Of a DNA stretch of 64,000 bases, positions 1 to 8,889 are shown one piece after another. Made by a program: the position numbers and the translations under genes. The stretch is from assembly GCA_000069925.1 (NCBI GenBank), contig AM422018.1, positions 310,001 to 374,000 on the forward strand, given 5' to 3'. Under the pieces are notes generated by a model, which worked only from the letters and a program-made list of their open reading frames with translations, ran no database searches and had not been told where the DNA came from. Each line of letters starts with the position of its first letter. Position 1 is the stretch's first letter. This DNA comes from Candidatus Phytoplasma australiense (GTDB lineage: Bacteria; Bacillota_I; Bacilli_A; Acholeplasmatales; Acholeplasmataceae).

Positions 1-625
1 TATTTAGCATTTCTAAATAATGCGCTTGTAAATTGGCTTCAAAATAATTTCTTTCTTGTAACAATTCTTTGTTTTTGGCTTTTTCATGGTGCAATAACTC
101 CTCAACTTGTTTTTGCATGTCTGGATTCAATAAACTTTTATTATGCTCTTCTTTGTTAATTTCTTTTTGTTTATGAATTGGTTGTTTCAAAGTTGGTTGA
201 GGAGTTAGGGTTTTATCATTTAATTCAGTTGATTTGGTTGTTTTTTTTTTTTTTTGAGTTTCTAAGGTTTCAGAATCTCTGTTATTTTCAGTTAATTTGT
301 CTGGTTCAATTTTTTTGTTTGTATTATCTACTTTGTTTTCTACTTGTTGTGGTGGAGATGTATTTTTTGGTGGTTCTTGGTTGGTTTTTTCGGTAAGTGT
401 AATAGTTCCTACATAAGTGATAGTACTTATTAAAACTGCTCCTCCTAAGAATGTGCCAATTCCTGGGATTAAACAACATGCAGCCGCAAGTAAACAACCA
501 ACAACAAGCCACAAAACTTTTGATGCAATAGCAGAATATTTAGGGTCTATTCCTGCATTTTCTAAAGCTTTTTTGGTTTTGTCATCTAGATTATGAGCTG
601 CATTTTGAATAAATTGCCAACATCT
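1..625 (-). pseudogene. Truncated copy of coiled-coil membrane protein (left-edge partial)
   Basis: Read on the minus strand this stretch encodes an uninterrupted segment matching residues ~120-330 of the 1110-residue protein at 3301-6633. It has the same hydrophobic segment (CCLIPGIGTFLG), the same lysine run from a 15-nt poly(T) tract at 241-255, and the same NPDMQKQ region. It has lost the N-terminus, because similarity stops abruptly at about 625 where a transposase remnant begins. It continues out of the window to the left. Some codons differ from the main copy (for example DPKYSA for DPEYSA), so it is a diverged paralogue and not an assembly duplicate. No start codon is available, so I call it a gene fragment. 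Confidence 0.75.
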
Positions 626-1709
626 TTAAATTAAAGGCTGTTTTTGCGAAACAGGAAGGCAAAAGATGTAAAGAAATACAACAAAACTTAAATATTACAA
701 ATCGGAGTCAGATTTATCAATGGGTGAAGTGGTATGAATTAAAAGGGGTGGAAAGGCTAGAACAATCAATTAGAGGAAAAAGAAAAGTTAAAGATTCAGA
801 AATTAATCCAATTAAAACCGCAATTAAAAACCAACTAAAAACTAATTTCAAGAAAAATAGAAAATTATATTTAGAAATCATTAATAAATATCAAAAAGAA
901 GCTTCATTAGAACAATTGATTAAATGGTTATCTATTTCAAAAACTAGTTATTTTAGATGGATTAAACAAAGTCTTCATCCTAGACCTCAAAGTGAATTGG
1001 AAAAAGCCTTGTTTCAAATATGCAAACAAGGTTCATATATCACAACTGATGGCAAAAGAAAAAGAAGGCTTGGTTATCGCGTGGTTCATCAAAAATTAAT
1101 TGACCTTAAATTTAAGATAAACGCTAAAACTGTTTTAAAACTGATGCATCAATTTGGGTTATTATCACAAAGAATACAACGAAAACCTCAATATTATTAT
1201 GATTTAGCTATTCAAAAAGAAAATAATTTAAAAAACCTAATTCAAAACAATTATCATGCCACAAGACCGTTTGAAAAATTATGTACAGATATTACTTATA
1301 TACCTTTTGGGAAAAATAACCAAAAATTATTTGTTACAATATTTCTAAAATCGCTGATGTTGATTTTGTAATTAATACTTTAAAAGTTATTCCTACATTA
1401 ATAAACCCTTGCATTCTTCATTGTGATAGAGCAAGTGTTTATACTTCTAAAAGATATCAAACTGAGTTAAAAGCAAATAATCTAATAACTAGTTTCTCAG
1501 CTAAAGCCATGCCAACTGATAATGCATGTATGGAGGCATTTTGGGCCAACATGAAACGTGAAACTATCCATTATGAAAAAATGCAAAATTTAGACGAACC
1601 TCAAATTATAGAAATTATTACTGATTACATTGAATATTATAATATTTATCGCAAAATGAAAGTCCTAAATTATTTATCACCAATGGATTTCAAGCACCTT
1701 TCCCTATAG
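626..1709 (+). pseudogene. Degenerate IS3-family (IS150-type) transposase
   Basis: The translation starts mid-gene (KLKAVFAKQEGKR..., no start codon) with a helix-turn-helix region, then an rve-type DDE core. First Asp is in CTDITYIPFG, second in HCDRASVYTS, and the Glu in NACMEAFWANMKRE. Between ~1345 and ~1360 codons are missing and the frame changes: IFLKS... ends at 1371, while ISKIADVDF continues in another frame. The catalytic domain is therefore split into an N-terminal ORF (724-1371) and a C-terminal ORF (1509-1709). The 3' end is cut off where a secreted-protein fragment starts (~1695). The sequence differs from the tra5-type transposases at 8890-9728 and 56099-57061, so this is a separate lineage. 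It should be inactive. Confidence 0.85.
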
Positions 1710-2231
1710 GAGAATTCAAAAGCGACTCAATAGCTGTGGACGAATATGTCTTTGAAACAAGCGATGGAAAACATTTAATTATGAAATCTTCTACTTCTGT
1801 CGGCTTTTTGAAAACTACAATAACCCCTAAAATTCCACCAAATACCAAAACAGAAGCTATTTATTTTGTTGATGGCATACGCCTTCTTCCTCTAGAATAT
1901 GAAAGCTACACCATCGAAGATTTAATCAAGCTATCAAACGGTGCTAAACATGTTTATCTTTTCTCCTTCAAAATCCCAAAAGAAAAAATAAACATTACAC
2001 TCCCTGATGCCCTAGACCCTCTCGAAGCCATTAAAACCTGGAAAAAAGAACATAATTTATCTAATTATGGTGGGGCAACACGCTCCTACGAGGGCGAACT
2101 GGGCCTAACCGAATACACAACAAAATACAATCATATTGAAAACGATTTTGAAACAGAAGACAAAATTTATCACATCACCTGTGAAAACTCCAAACAAAAA
2201 GCAAAAATTATAGAGGATTACGTGAGAGCAC
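1700..2231 (+). pseudogene. Fragment of the secreted 'TIEDLLKLSNGA' family protein
   Basis: An internal fragment of the family also seen at 22026-23938 and 24419-25920. Shared landmarks in order are APFPIGEFKS (compare APLPSGEFNG), EAIYFVDGIRLLP, YTIEDLIKLSNGAKHVYLFSF, LPDALDPLEAIKTWK and DKIYHITC. The N-terminus was replaced by the transposase remnant. The C-terminus breaks at about 2230, where the frame enters an AAA+ ATPase fragment and would end as LHYYLY. Without the N-terminal signal peptide it cannot be an exported product. Function of the family is unknown. Confidence 0.7.
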
Positions 2232-3276
2232 TCCACTATTATCTTTATTGACGAAATTAGTGGCATGGCTAACCGTGAAGACAAAAATTCTAATAAAACA
2301 AGTATTAATATTGTTAATAATATTTTAACTAAATTAGATGGTTTTAACCGTTCTGACAAAAAAATTGTCTTAATGGGCGCTACTAATCACCTAGACCAAA
2401 TTGATAAAGCGCTCAGAAGTCGTTTTAGCAAAGAAATTAAAATTGATTTAATTAAAGATGAAGAAATTGAAGGTTTCTTAAAATTCTTGATAGAACCTTA
2501 TCAAATCAGTTATCACACTTACCTTCATTTAAAAGAAATTGCAAACAGATGTAAAGGCAAAAACTACTCTAACCGTGATTTAACAACTATCATTAATGAT
2601 CCCTATAATAAAACAAACAAATTCAAAACCCTAAATCCAAACCATGAAGTCATGTTGCCTTCTGATTTAGATGAAGTAATTGACACTAAACAAAGAATCA
2701 ACAAATCAATTACAGAAATTAAAGCACGCAGAAAAGAATGTGAAGAACAATATGAATCATGGAAACAAGGTTTTTTAAAATACCTCAAACCTCCCAAAGA
2801 TGCAAGAATGATTAAAGTTAAATACACTTTCTACGGCCTCAACGGCCTTGGTCGTGGAAAGCACCGTGAATACGAGCCAACTGATATAATGCCGTTTATG
2901 AAAAACCCTTTTGACAAATGGGAAGTAAAAGATAGCAGGATTGATTTTTTTAATACTTTCCATATGAAACGTAAAGATGATGATTCACAATTTAATAATA
3001 TGTTTATCAACGACCCTTCAAACTACTACACAGAACTCAACTACAAAGGCCCAAAATGGTTAATTGAAGAAGATAAAGACTTCTTCATGGATGAAGTACA
3101 ATGTCATATAATAAACCCCCAAAGATTCTAGATATCCCAAAGATGAAAAGAAAAATTACTACCTTCACTTCAACCCAAAACAAAGATATATCACGCTTTA
3201 CACTAAGAAATTTAATACAAAAGACCGATTAAACAAACCAAAGAACAACTATAAAAACAGCAAAAAATTTAAATAA
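2232..3276 (+). pseudogene. AAA+ ATPase C-terminal half fused to a GLNGLGRG domain, frameshifted
   Basis: The reading frame enters at a Walker B-like segment (TIIFIDEISGMANR), followed by a sensor-1/arginine-finger region (GATNHLDQ...RSRF) and a small helical lid. This is the second half of an FtsH/Vps4-like AAA+ domain, and the Walker A half is missing. After a charged helix (~residues 150-175) comes a ~145-residue domain starting IKVKYTFYGLNGLGRG. That domain is nearly identical at DNA level to 7539-7950. A run of five C at 3116-3120 (four in the 7.8-kb copy) shifts the frame, giving a stop at 3131; the original frame continues to a TAA at 3276. Broken at both ends and probably non-functional. 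Confidence 0.75.
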
Positions 3277-3300
3277 ATAATCAGAAAGAGAGAAAATAAA

Positions 3301-6300
3301 ATGGCGAAAAAAATAATTCCAATTAAAAAAACAAAACAAAAACAACCAATTAAAAAAACTATTAAACAAGTAAAAACCAAACTTCCTACTAAAAAAACTA
3401 AAAAAATAATTCCAACTCCCAAAAAGACTGTTTCCAAAATTAAAAAAATAAAAAAACCTTCAAAAACTATAATCAAAAAACAAATCCAACCTACTAAAAT
3501 AATTGTTGAAACCAAAAAAGAGAATTGGTTTGTAAAATTAATCAAATCAATTGTCAAAATAACCCTTATTTTATTACCATTCATACTAATTGGTGGAGGA
3601 ATATGGCTTGTAATTTCTAAGTTTTTTCCTGAATTAGCTGCAAAATTTGGTGGAGTTGTTGATAAATGTTGGCAATTTATTAAACATATATGTCATAATC
3701 TAGATGACAAAACCAAAAAAGCTTTAGAAAATGCAGGAATAGACCCCGAATATTCTGCTATTGCATCAAAAGTTTTATGGGTTGGTGGTGGTTGTTTACT
3801 TGCTGCTACATGTTGTTTAATCCCAGGAATTGGCACATTCTTAGGAGTAGCAGTTTTAATAAGTACTATCGCTTATGTAGCAACTATTACACTTACCGAA
3901 AAAACCAATCAAGAACCACCAAAAAACGCATCTCCACCACAACAAGTAGAAAACAAAGTAGATAATACAAACAAACAAATTGAACCAGACAAATTAACTG
4001 AAAATAACAGAGATTCTGAAACCTTAGAAACTCAAAAAAAAAAAAAAACAACAAAATCAACTGAATTAAATGATAAAACCCTAACTCCTCAGCCAACTTT
4101 GAAACAACCAATTCATAAACAAAAAGAAATTAATAAAGAAGAATATAATAAAAGTTTATTGAATCCAGACATGCAAAAACAATTTGAGGAGTTGGGTACC
4201 GTTGAAAAAGAACGAGAAGCACAATTGTTGCAAGAAAGAAATTATTTTGAAGCTAATTTGCAAGCACAACAATTAGAAATGTTAAATATAAAAAATCAAA
4301 AAGATAATTTAGAAAAAGAACTAGAAGAACAAAAAAACTTATCAGATGCAGAAAAGCAACAATTAACTAAGCAAATTGAGGACATAAATACTAATTTAGC
4401 TTCTAGAAACGAAGAATTAAACAATTTAGAAAAAGAGCAAGAAGTCCAAGTAGAATTAAGACAAGAATTATATGATGTTATCAACAAAGATAAGGAAAAT
4501 TTAGAACAAAAAACCAAGCAATTAGAAGAACAAAAAAACTTATCAGATGCAGAAAAACAACAATTAACTAAGCAAATTGAGGACATAAATACTAATTTAA
4601 CATCTAAAAACGAAGAATTAAATAACTTAAATCAAAAATTAGAAGAAGAAGCAAAAAAACAAACTGAATTAAATGATGTTATCCAAACCCAAGAAAAAAA
4701 GTTAAAACAAATCCAAATTTCTAGTGAAGAAAAACAACAAGAATTAAACAATAAAATTAAAGATATTCAAACCACTTTAGATAAGCAAGCAAAAGTTACC
4801 GAAGACAAAAACAAAGAATTAGAACAAATGCAAAGTCAAAAAATTCAACTAGAAAACCAATTAGCTTCAAATAAACAAGATTTACAAAATTTACAAAAAG
4901 AGATATTTAATAAAGAAGCTAAATTGGAAGATAAAGAAAAAGAACTAGAAGAACAAAAAAACTTATCAGATGCAGAAAAACAACAATTAACTTCAGAAAT
5001 CAATAATCTAAAAAACGATATCAACCAAGAAAAAGTTAATTATCAAGCACAAGTATCACTTAAAGAAGAAGAAATTAAGCAATTGCAACAAACCGAAAGT
5101 GATTTAAAACAGCAACTAACTAAAACCCAAGCAGAAACTATGAGCCTAAGAGAACAACATGTAAAAACTTTGGAAGAAATCCAAAGACAAATTACAAATT
5201 ACAAAAAAACAGTTGCTGAACTAGAAAATGAAACTCAAAAACTAAAAGACCAAATTGCAAAAAACAATGAAAATGCTAAACAATTACAAAAAGAATTAAA
5301 AACTAAACAAGCGAAATTAGATGAAATTAACAAAAAAATAGGAACTTTAACAGCAAATAAAGATAATTTAGAAAAAACAATAAAAGACTTAGAAAACAAC
5401 CAAACAGTAACAAATTATAAAAAGATAAAAAATCGTACAGATTGGGGTGTTAGAAGTAGTAGTAAAGAAATACAATTCCCTCGTTTTTGGAATGATAAAC
5501 CTTTCACATATAAAATTGTTCCAAAGATTGATTTTTATGAAACTGGATTAACCGAAACAGGAAGGGGTTATCAAGCATATCGTGGAGAAATAAATAAAAA
5601 TACCATACAAGGAGAAAGTATAGAACTATCCCCAGGTAAATATTATTGCGAACCTTCTATTAATATGAGAAATATACCATATTCCACTCATGGAGCTAAT
5701 TTAATTTTTAGCGAACCAACCTCAGAGACCGAACCACCACAAAATTTATTCAAACTTGATGAAGCAAAAGAAAACTTAAAAAATATATCTCAAGAATTAT
5801 CAAATTATGAAACTAATTTAAAAAACGCTCAACTAGAATATAATCAATTATTAGAAAATCTAACCCCAGATGATAGTTTGCAACAAGAATTAAATAATAA
5901 AGCAAATCATATTAAAACTTTAAAAAACGAAATGCAACAATTAGAAATTAAAGAACAAGGTTTTAGAAGTGAAATTGATGCTTTAAAATTGGAAAATAAA
6001 AACTTAAAAGAAAAATATACTAATGATTTAACTAAAATCAAACAAGAACTTGATGTATCTAAAACCGAAAACAAGCAACTAGAAAAAGAGATGCAAGAGA
6101 TACAAGCTGAATTGGTTAAAAATGGTAACGCTGATGATGCATTAGTTAAACAATTAAATCACAAAGAAGCTCAAATAAAAAAATTAAAGGGTAAAATTAC
6201 TAATTTAGAAGCCAATGAAACTAAATTGCAAACAATTATTAAACAAAAAGACGAAGAAATTAAACAATTACGACAAAAAGTTCAAGAACAAGCGGAACAA

Positions 6301-6633
6301 ATTATAAAATTAACTGCTGAAATTGAAAACAATATAGAAACTTTCAAGCAACAAGCAATTAAAATTCAACAACTAGAAGGGGCAATTGCAGGACTTGAAG
6401 GTGCCAGTAGTGCGATGAGTGGCGATAATAAAGAGTTGCTGCATGAAATCAATAAACTAAAAACTCAATTAGACGCCGAAAAAGACGCGCATATTGAAAC
6501 AAGAGAAAGATTGGAAGAAAAGATTGTTGAATTAAAAAATGATAATTTAAAATTAAACAACAAATCAACTGAATTAGATGAAAAAGAAAAACATTGGGAA
6601 GATGCTGTAAAAAAACGTAGGTACTGCGATTAA
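3301..6633 (+). CDS. Large membrane-anchored coiled-coil protein (1110 aa)
   Basis: Starts at ATG 3301 after a purine-rich stretch. The N-terminal ~65 residues are strongly basic. Hydrophobic segments lie at ~75-100 (ITLILLPFILIGGGIWLV) and ~160-200 (GGGCLLAATCCLIPGIGTFLG). The rest is mostly long coiled coil with three copies of a repeat containing EEQKNLSDAEKQQLT. A ~110-residue globular insert (~706-815, starting NRTDWGVRSSSK) interrupts the coils. SMC-like coils without ATPase motifs suggest a structural, tethering or surface protein; the job is unknown. A poly(A)15 tract at 4034-4048 encodes lysines. The frame ends early at 6633, but another frame continues to 6796. Truncated copies lie at 1-625 and 44940-45436. 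Confidence 0.85.
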   Translation: MAKKIIPIKKTKQKQPIKKTIKQVKTKLPTKKTKKIIPTPKKTVSKIKKIKKPSKTIIKKQIQPTKIIVETKKENWFVKLIKSIVKITLILLPFILIGGGIWLVISKFFPELAAKFGGVVDKCWQFIKHICHNLDDKTKKALENAGIDPEYSAIASKVLWVGGGCLLAATCCLIPGIGTFLGVAVLISTIAYVATITLTEKTNQEPPKNASPPQQVENKVDNTNKQIEPDKLTENNRDSETLETQKKKKTTKSTELNDKTLTPQPTLKQPIHKQKEINKEEYNKSLLNPDMQKQFEELGTVEKEREAQLLQERNYFEANLQAQQLEMLNIKNQKDNLEKELEEQKNLSDAEKQQLTKQIEDINTNLASRNEELNNLEKEQEVQVELRQELYDVINKDKENLEQKTKQLEEQKNLSDAEKQQLTKQIEDINTNLTSKNEELNNLNQKLEEEAKKQTELNDVIQTQEKKLKQIQISSEEKQQELNNKIKDIQTTLDKQAKVTEDKNKELEQMQSQKIQLENQLASNKQDLQNLQKEIFNKEAKLEDKEKELEEQKNLSDAEKQQLTSEINNLKNDINQEKVNYQAQVSLKEEEIKQLQQTESDLKQQLTKTQAETMSLREQHVKTLEEIQRQITNYKKTVAELENETQKLKDQIAKNNENAKQLQKELKTKQAKLDEINKKIGTLTANKDNLEKTIKDLENNQTVTNYKKIKNRTDWGVRSSSKEIQFPRFWNDKPFTYKIVPKIDFYETGLTETGRGYQAYRGEINKNTIQGESIELSPGKYYCEPSINMRNIPYSTHGANLIFSEPTSETEPPQNLFKLDEAKENLKNISQELSNYETNLKNAQLEYNQLLENLTPDDSLQQELNNKANHIKTLKNEMQQLEIKEQGFRSEIDALKLENKNLKEKYTNDLTKIKQELDVSKTENKQLEKEMQEIQAELVKNGNADDALVKQLNHKEAQIKKLKGKITNLEANETKLQTIIKQKDEEIKQLRQKVQEQAEQIIKLTAEIENNIETFKQQAIKIQQLEGAIAGLEGASSAMSGDNKELLHEINKLKTQLDAEKDAHIETRERLEEKIVELKNDNLKLNNKSTELDEKEKHWEDAVKKRRYCD

Positions 6634-6796
6634 CATAGGTGTTTTCACCAAAGCTGGTGTGATGACGGGAGCTGCTTGGGGAAGTGCTGCGGGGCCTTTA
6701 GGTACGATTGCTGGTGGAGTTGCTGGTGGTGCAATTGCTGGTGCTGCGGCTGTTGCTAGTAAATGGGATGTAGTTAAAACATGGTTTGGTCGGTAA
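6610..6796 (+). pseudogene. Out-of-frame glycine-zipper tail of the 1110-aa gene
   Basis: Immediately after an A7 run (6609-6615) a second frame encodes VGTAINIGVFTKAGVMTG, then a Gly/Ala-rich stretch (GSAAGPLGTIAGGVAGG and following) and ends WDVVKTWFGR at 6796. With A6 the main protein would read DAVKNVGTAINIG and continue through this tail. The Gly-x3-Gly spacing is typical of glycine-zipper membrane-inserting helices found in pore-forming and tape-measure-like proteins. In the sequence as given the tail is not translated unless the ribosome or polymerase slips. Confidence 0.6.
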
Positions 6797-6806
6797 TGCA
6801 ATTTTT

Positions 6807-6836
6807 TTGCATTACCAGATTAGATTATGATACAAT
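6807..6836 (+). promoter_or_regulatory. Candidate sigma-70 promoter upstream of the 199-aa gene
   Basis: TTGCAT (6807-6812) and TACAAT (6831-6836) are spaced 18 bp, about 40 bp upstream of the ATG at 6878. The -35 overlaps a small inverted repeat (TAATGCAA/TTGCATTA, 6794-6814) that follows the preceding reading frame. Inferred from consensus resemblance only, in an AT-rich background. Confidence 0.35.
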
Positions 6837-6877
6837 GATGATAAGTTATAAAAATAAAAAAGGAAGTTAATTATAGG

Positions 6878-7477
6878 ATGGAGTTATTTAAAGTATTAGT
6901 TATTATAGGTATTTTAGGAGTTTTTTTTGGATTGGGTCCTTTATTGATTTGGTTTGTTCAAAAACACGTAAATAATAAATTAAACAATGTAGAAAATATT
7001 AAATTAAAAATTGAAGTTGAGATAATAACTAAGCAAAAGAAATTAAACCAAAAAATATCTGAGTTAGTAAATAATAAATCTTTATCAGTTCAAGAAAAAA
7101 CTGAATTACAAGAAGAAATAAATACTATCCAAACTGAATTAAGGCAGCAACAAGCAGAATTATCACATAATCAAATGTTGACAGGAAAATTAAAAGCTAA
7201 AAAATATACAAAAAGAAATCCAATAAAAGCTATAATTATATATTATTGTTTTATAATAAGTATAATTGCTATTTTTGGTGGTTTTATATTTTTAGACAAT
7301 AAATACGATATAACAAACTCCAAGCGCAAAACCTATAATATTACTGAACCTAAAATAGAAATTGAATCTGAATGGTTTGAAGGATACCGTTCTAGAGATG
7401 ATAACTATCAAATTAAGAAATATTATAAAGCAGATGGTTATGACCCCAATGCAGAATTTGGGGCCACAAAAGATTAG
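6878..7477 (+). CDS. Two-TM membrane protein with a coiled coil
   Basis: 199 residues. It has a TM helix at residues ~5-28 (VLVIIGILGVFFGLGPLLIW), a coiled coil over ~35-105, a second TM helix at ~115-140 (IIIYYCFIISIIAIFGG) and an acidic/aromatic tail. A TAG stop at 7475-7477 ends it, yet the same frame continues without another stop for 164 codons into the GLNGLGRG domain (next entry). The true ancestral gene may therefore be a ~360-residue membrane protein. A candidate promoter lies just upstream. No family is recognised; it resembles other small PMU membrane/coiled-coil proteins. Confidence 0.75.
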   Translation: MELFKVLVIIGILGVFFGLGPLLIWFVQKHVNNKLNNVENIKLKIEVEIITKQKKLNQKISELVNNKSLSVQEKTELQEEINTIQTELRQQQAELSHNQMLTGKLKAKKYTKRNPIKAIIIYYCFIISIIAIFGGFIFLDNKYDITNSKRKTYNITEPKIEIESEWFEGYRSRDDNYQIKKYYKADGYDPNAEFGATKD

Positions 7478-7969
7478 AAAGGTAGTCCTTGTCAAAGTTA
7501 TAGTCATGATGTTAATCACCTTGTTTTGGGTCACCAAATGATTAAAGTTAAATACACTTTTTACGGTCTCAATGGCCTTGGTAGAGGACAACACCGTGAA
7601 TACGAGCCAAATGACTTAATGCCGTTTATGAAAAACCCTTTTGACAAATGGGAAGTAAAAGATAGCAGGATTGATTTTTTTAATACTTTCCATATGAAAC
7701 GTAAAGATGATGATTCACAATTTAATAATATGTTTATCAACGACCCTTCAAACTACTACACAGAACTCAACTACAAAGGCCCAAAATGGTTAATTGAAGA
7801 AGATAAAGACTTCTTCATGGATGAAGTACAATGTCATATAATAAACCCCAAAGATTCTAGATATCCCAAAGATGAAAAGAAAAATTACTACCTTCACTTC
7901 AACCCAAAACAAAGATATATAACACTTTATACTAAGAAATTTAATACAAAAAATAATGAAAATAAATAA
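7478..7969 (+). pseudogene. GLNGLGRG domain downstream of an in-frame amber stop
   Basis: In the same frame as the preceding gene, the codons after TAG read KGSPCQSYSHDVNHLVLGHQ and then the ~145-residue domain also attached to the AAA+ fragment at 2.8-3.2 kb. A TTG (7526) or ATG (7538) could start it independently, but no Shine-Dalgarno is obvious. This copy keeps the intact frame through the C4 run and ends NTKNNENK. The domain is hydrophilic and rich in Tyr/Phe/Asp (FDKWEVKDSRIDFFNTFH). I do not recognise it. Confidence 0.6.
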
Positions 7970-7988
7970 AAATAAGGAGTAATATATA

Positions 7989-8354
7989 ATGTTAGCAAAA
8001 AATAAATTACATCTTTTACCATTCTTTTTAATTAGTTGTTTAGGATTATTATTTATCACAAGTAATAATCAAGTTATGGCGATGGAAAACAACAACAAAG
8101 GTAAAACAATTATAAATAATGAACCAAGCGAAAAAGAGGTAAATGAATTTTTTCAATTATTAAAAAGAACAAAAGAAAATATTTTTCAAATAAAACAAAA
8201 AAATCCTCATTTGAAAAATTTTTCTATACGAGAAATAGAAGAATGGGCATGTTCTCCAAATAAACAACAACCAAAAAATAAAAGATTTAAAACAATTGAT
8301 TTAAATAAAACTCCAGAAGAAGAATATTTAATAAATATTTTAAAACAACAATAA
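7989..8354 (+). CDS. SVM-type secreted protein, candidate effector
   Basis: 121 residues, with Shine-Dalgarno AAGGAG nine bases before the ATG. The N-terminus (LPFFLISCLGLLFITSNNQVMA) is a Sec signal peptide of the phytoplasma SVM (sequence-variable mosaic) type, with predicted cleavage after VMA. The mature part is ~89 hydrophilic, probably helical residues (EKEVNEFFQLLKRTKENIFQ). Proteins with this leader and size are the usual phytoplasma effectors released into phloem cells. The mature sequence does not match an effector I can name (not evidently SAP11, SAP54/PHYL1, TENGU or SAP05). Transcribed alone, with its own terminator. Confidence 0.85.
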   Translation: MLAKNKLHLLPFFLISCLGLLFITSNNQVMAMENNNKGKTIINNEPSEKEVNEFFQLLKRTKENIFQIKQKNPHLKNFSIREIEEWACSPNKQQPKNKRFKTIDLNKTPEEEYLINILKQQ

Positions 8355-8390
8355 AATTTCTTAAAAAGATTTTATTGTTGTTTTTTTTAA
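8344..8390 (+). terminator. Intrinsic terminator of the SVM gene
   Basis: A 14-bp stem (8344-8357 with 8369-8382) followed by a run of eight T. The left arm overlaps the last codons. Confidence 0.85.
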
Positions 8391-8499
8391 TTAAAACCAA
8401 CTAAACAGTTTTTTTAACAATAAAGGCTTAAAAAAATAAAGTTACGTTAATAAAACAGAAATGAGCTTAAGAATGGAGAAAAAATTAAAATTATATTCT

Positions 8500-8889
8500 T
8501 TGGATGTTTGGGGAGATGATATTTTTTAGACATTTTTGTTTTAAAAAATATTCTTTAAAACTAAAAAAATATAGATAATTTCATATCTTTTCAAATCAAC
8601 AAAACAAATTAATTAAACTAAAATCGTCCATAAGTTTTTTAATATTTTGCTCGTTTCAAAAGATATATTTTTACCCCTTCACTATATAGTGAAGCAAAAA
8701 AGCATCGAAAACGCCCCCCCTAAAATGAAGGAGTGTGCATTTTTTTACACAATAATCACGTTTTTTGATGTTTTGTGTTTTTGCAAGGGTATTTTTGCTC
8801 AAAAAAATGTACAGTGAAACGACCTCTTTTTAAAAAGGTTGCAGTTGATTTATCAATTAATTTAAAATATTTATATATTTATCTAAAAG
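8500..8889. other. Non-coding IS-flanking stretch, no gene
   Basis: No credible gene. It holds a perfect 18-bp palindrome (cttcactat/atagtgaag, 8677-8694) that has decayed in the partner copy, a C7 run, and a weak hairpin (aacctctttttaaaaaggtt, near 8830). A TGTACAGTGAAAC motif at 8808, also at 56037, could be the right IS end. I could not find a convincing matching inverted repeat at the left end. Confidence 0.4.

Noticed and set aside
178-396. Plus-strand frame of 72 codons rich in Leu/Phe/Cys (also its equivalents near 3.9 kb and 45.1 kb)
   Set aside because: It is the antisense shadow of the coiled-coil gene fragment. It appears wherever that gene appears and has no ribosome site.
3893-4111. 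Antisense frame over the Lys-rich region as a membrane protein gene
   Set aside because: Hydrophobic only because it is the complement of Lys/Asn/Gln codons; no start signals.
4322-5000. Direct repeats every few hundred bases, considered as a CRISPR-like array
   Set aside because: They are in-frame protein repeats (EEQKNLSDAEKQQLT) within a coiled coil, irregularly spaced and without spacers. No CRISPR array or cas gene was seen in the window.
7475-7477. Recoded stop codon (selenocysteine, pyrrolysine or altered code)
   Set aside because: Core genes use the standard code with UGA, UAA and UAG as stops. The read-through cases involve different stop codons and no SECIS-like structure was recognised; mutation is simpler.
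8677-8694. Perfect palindrome cttcactat/atagtgaag as a conserved regulatory site
   Set aside because: The duplicated partner (55908-55925) has lost the symmetry while the flanks are conserved, so selection on it is doubtful.
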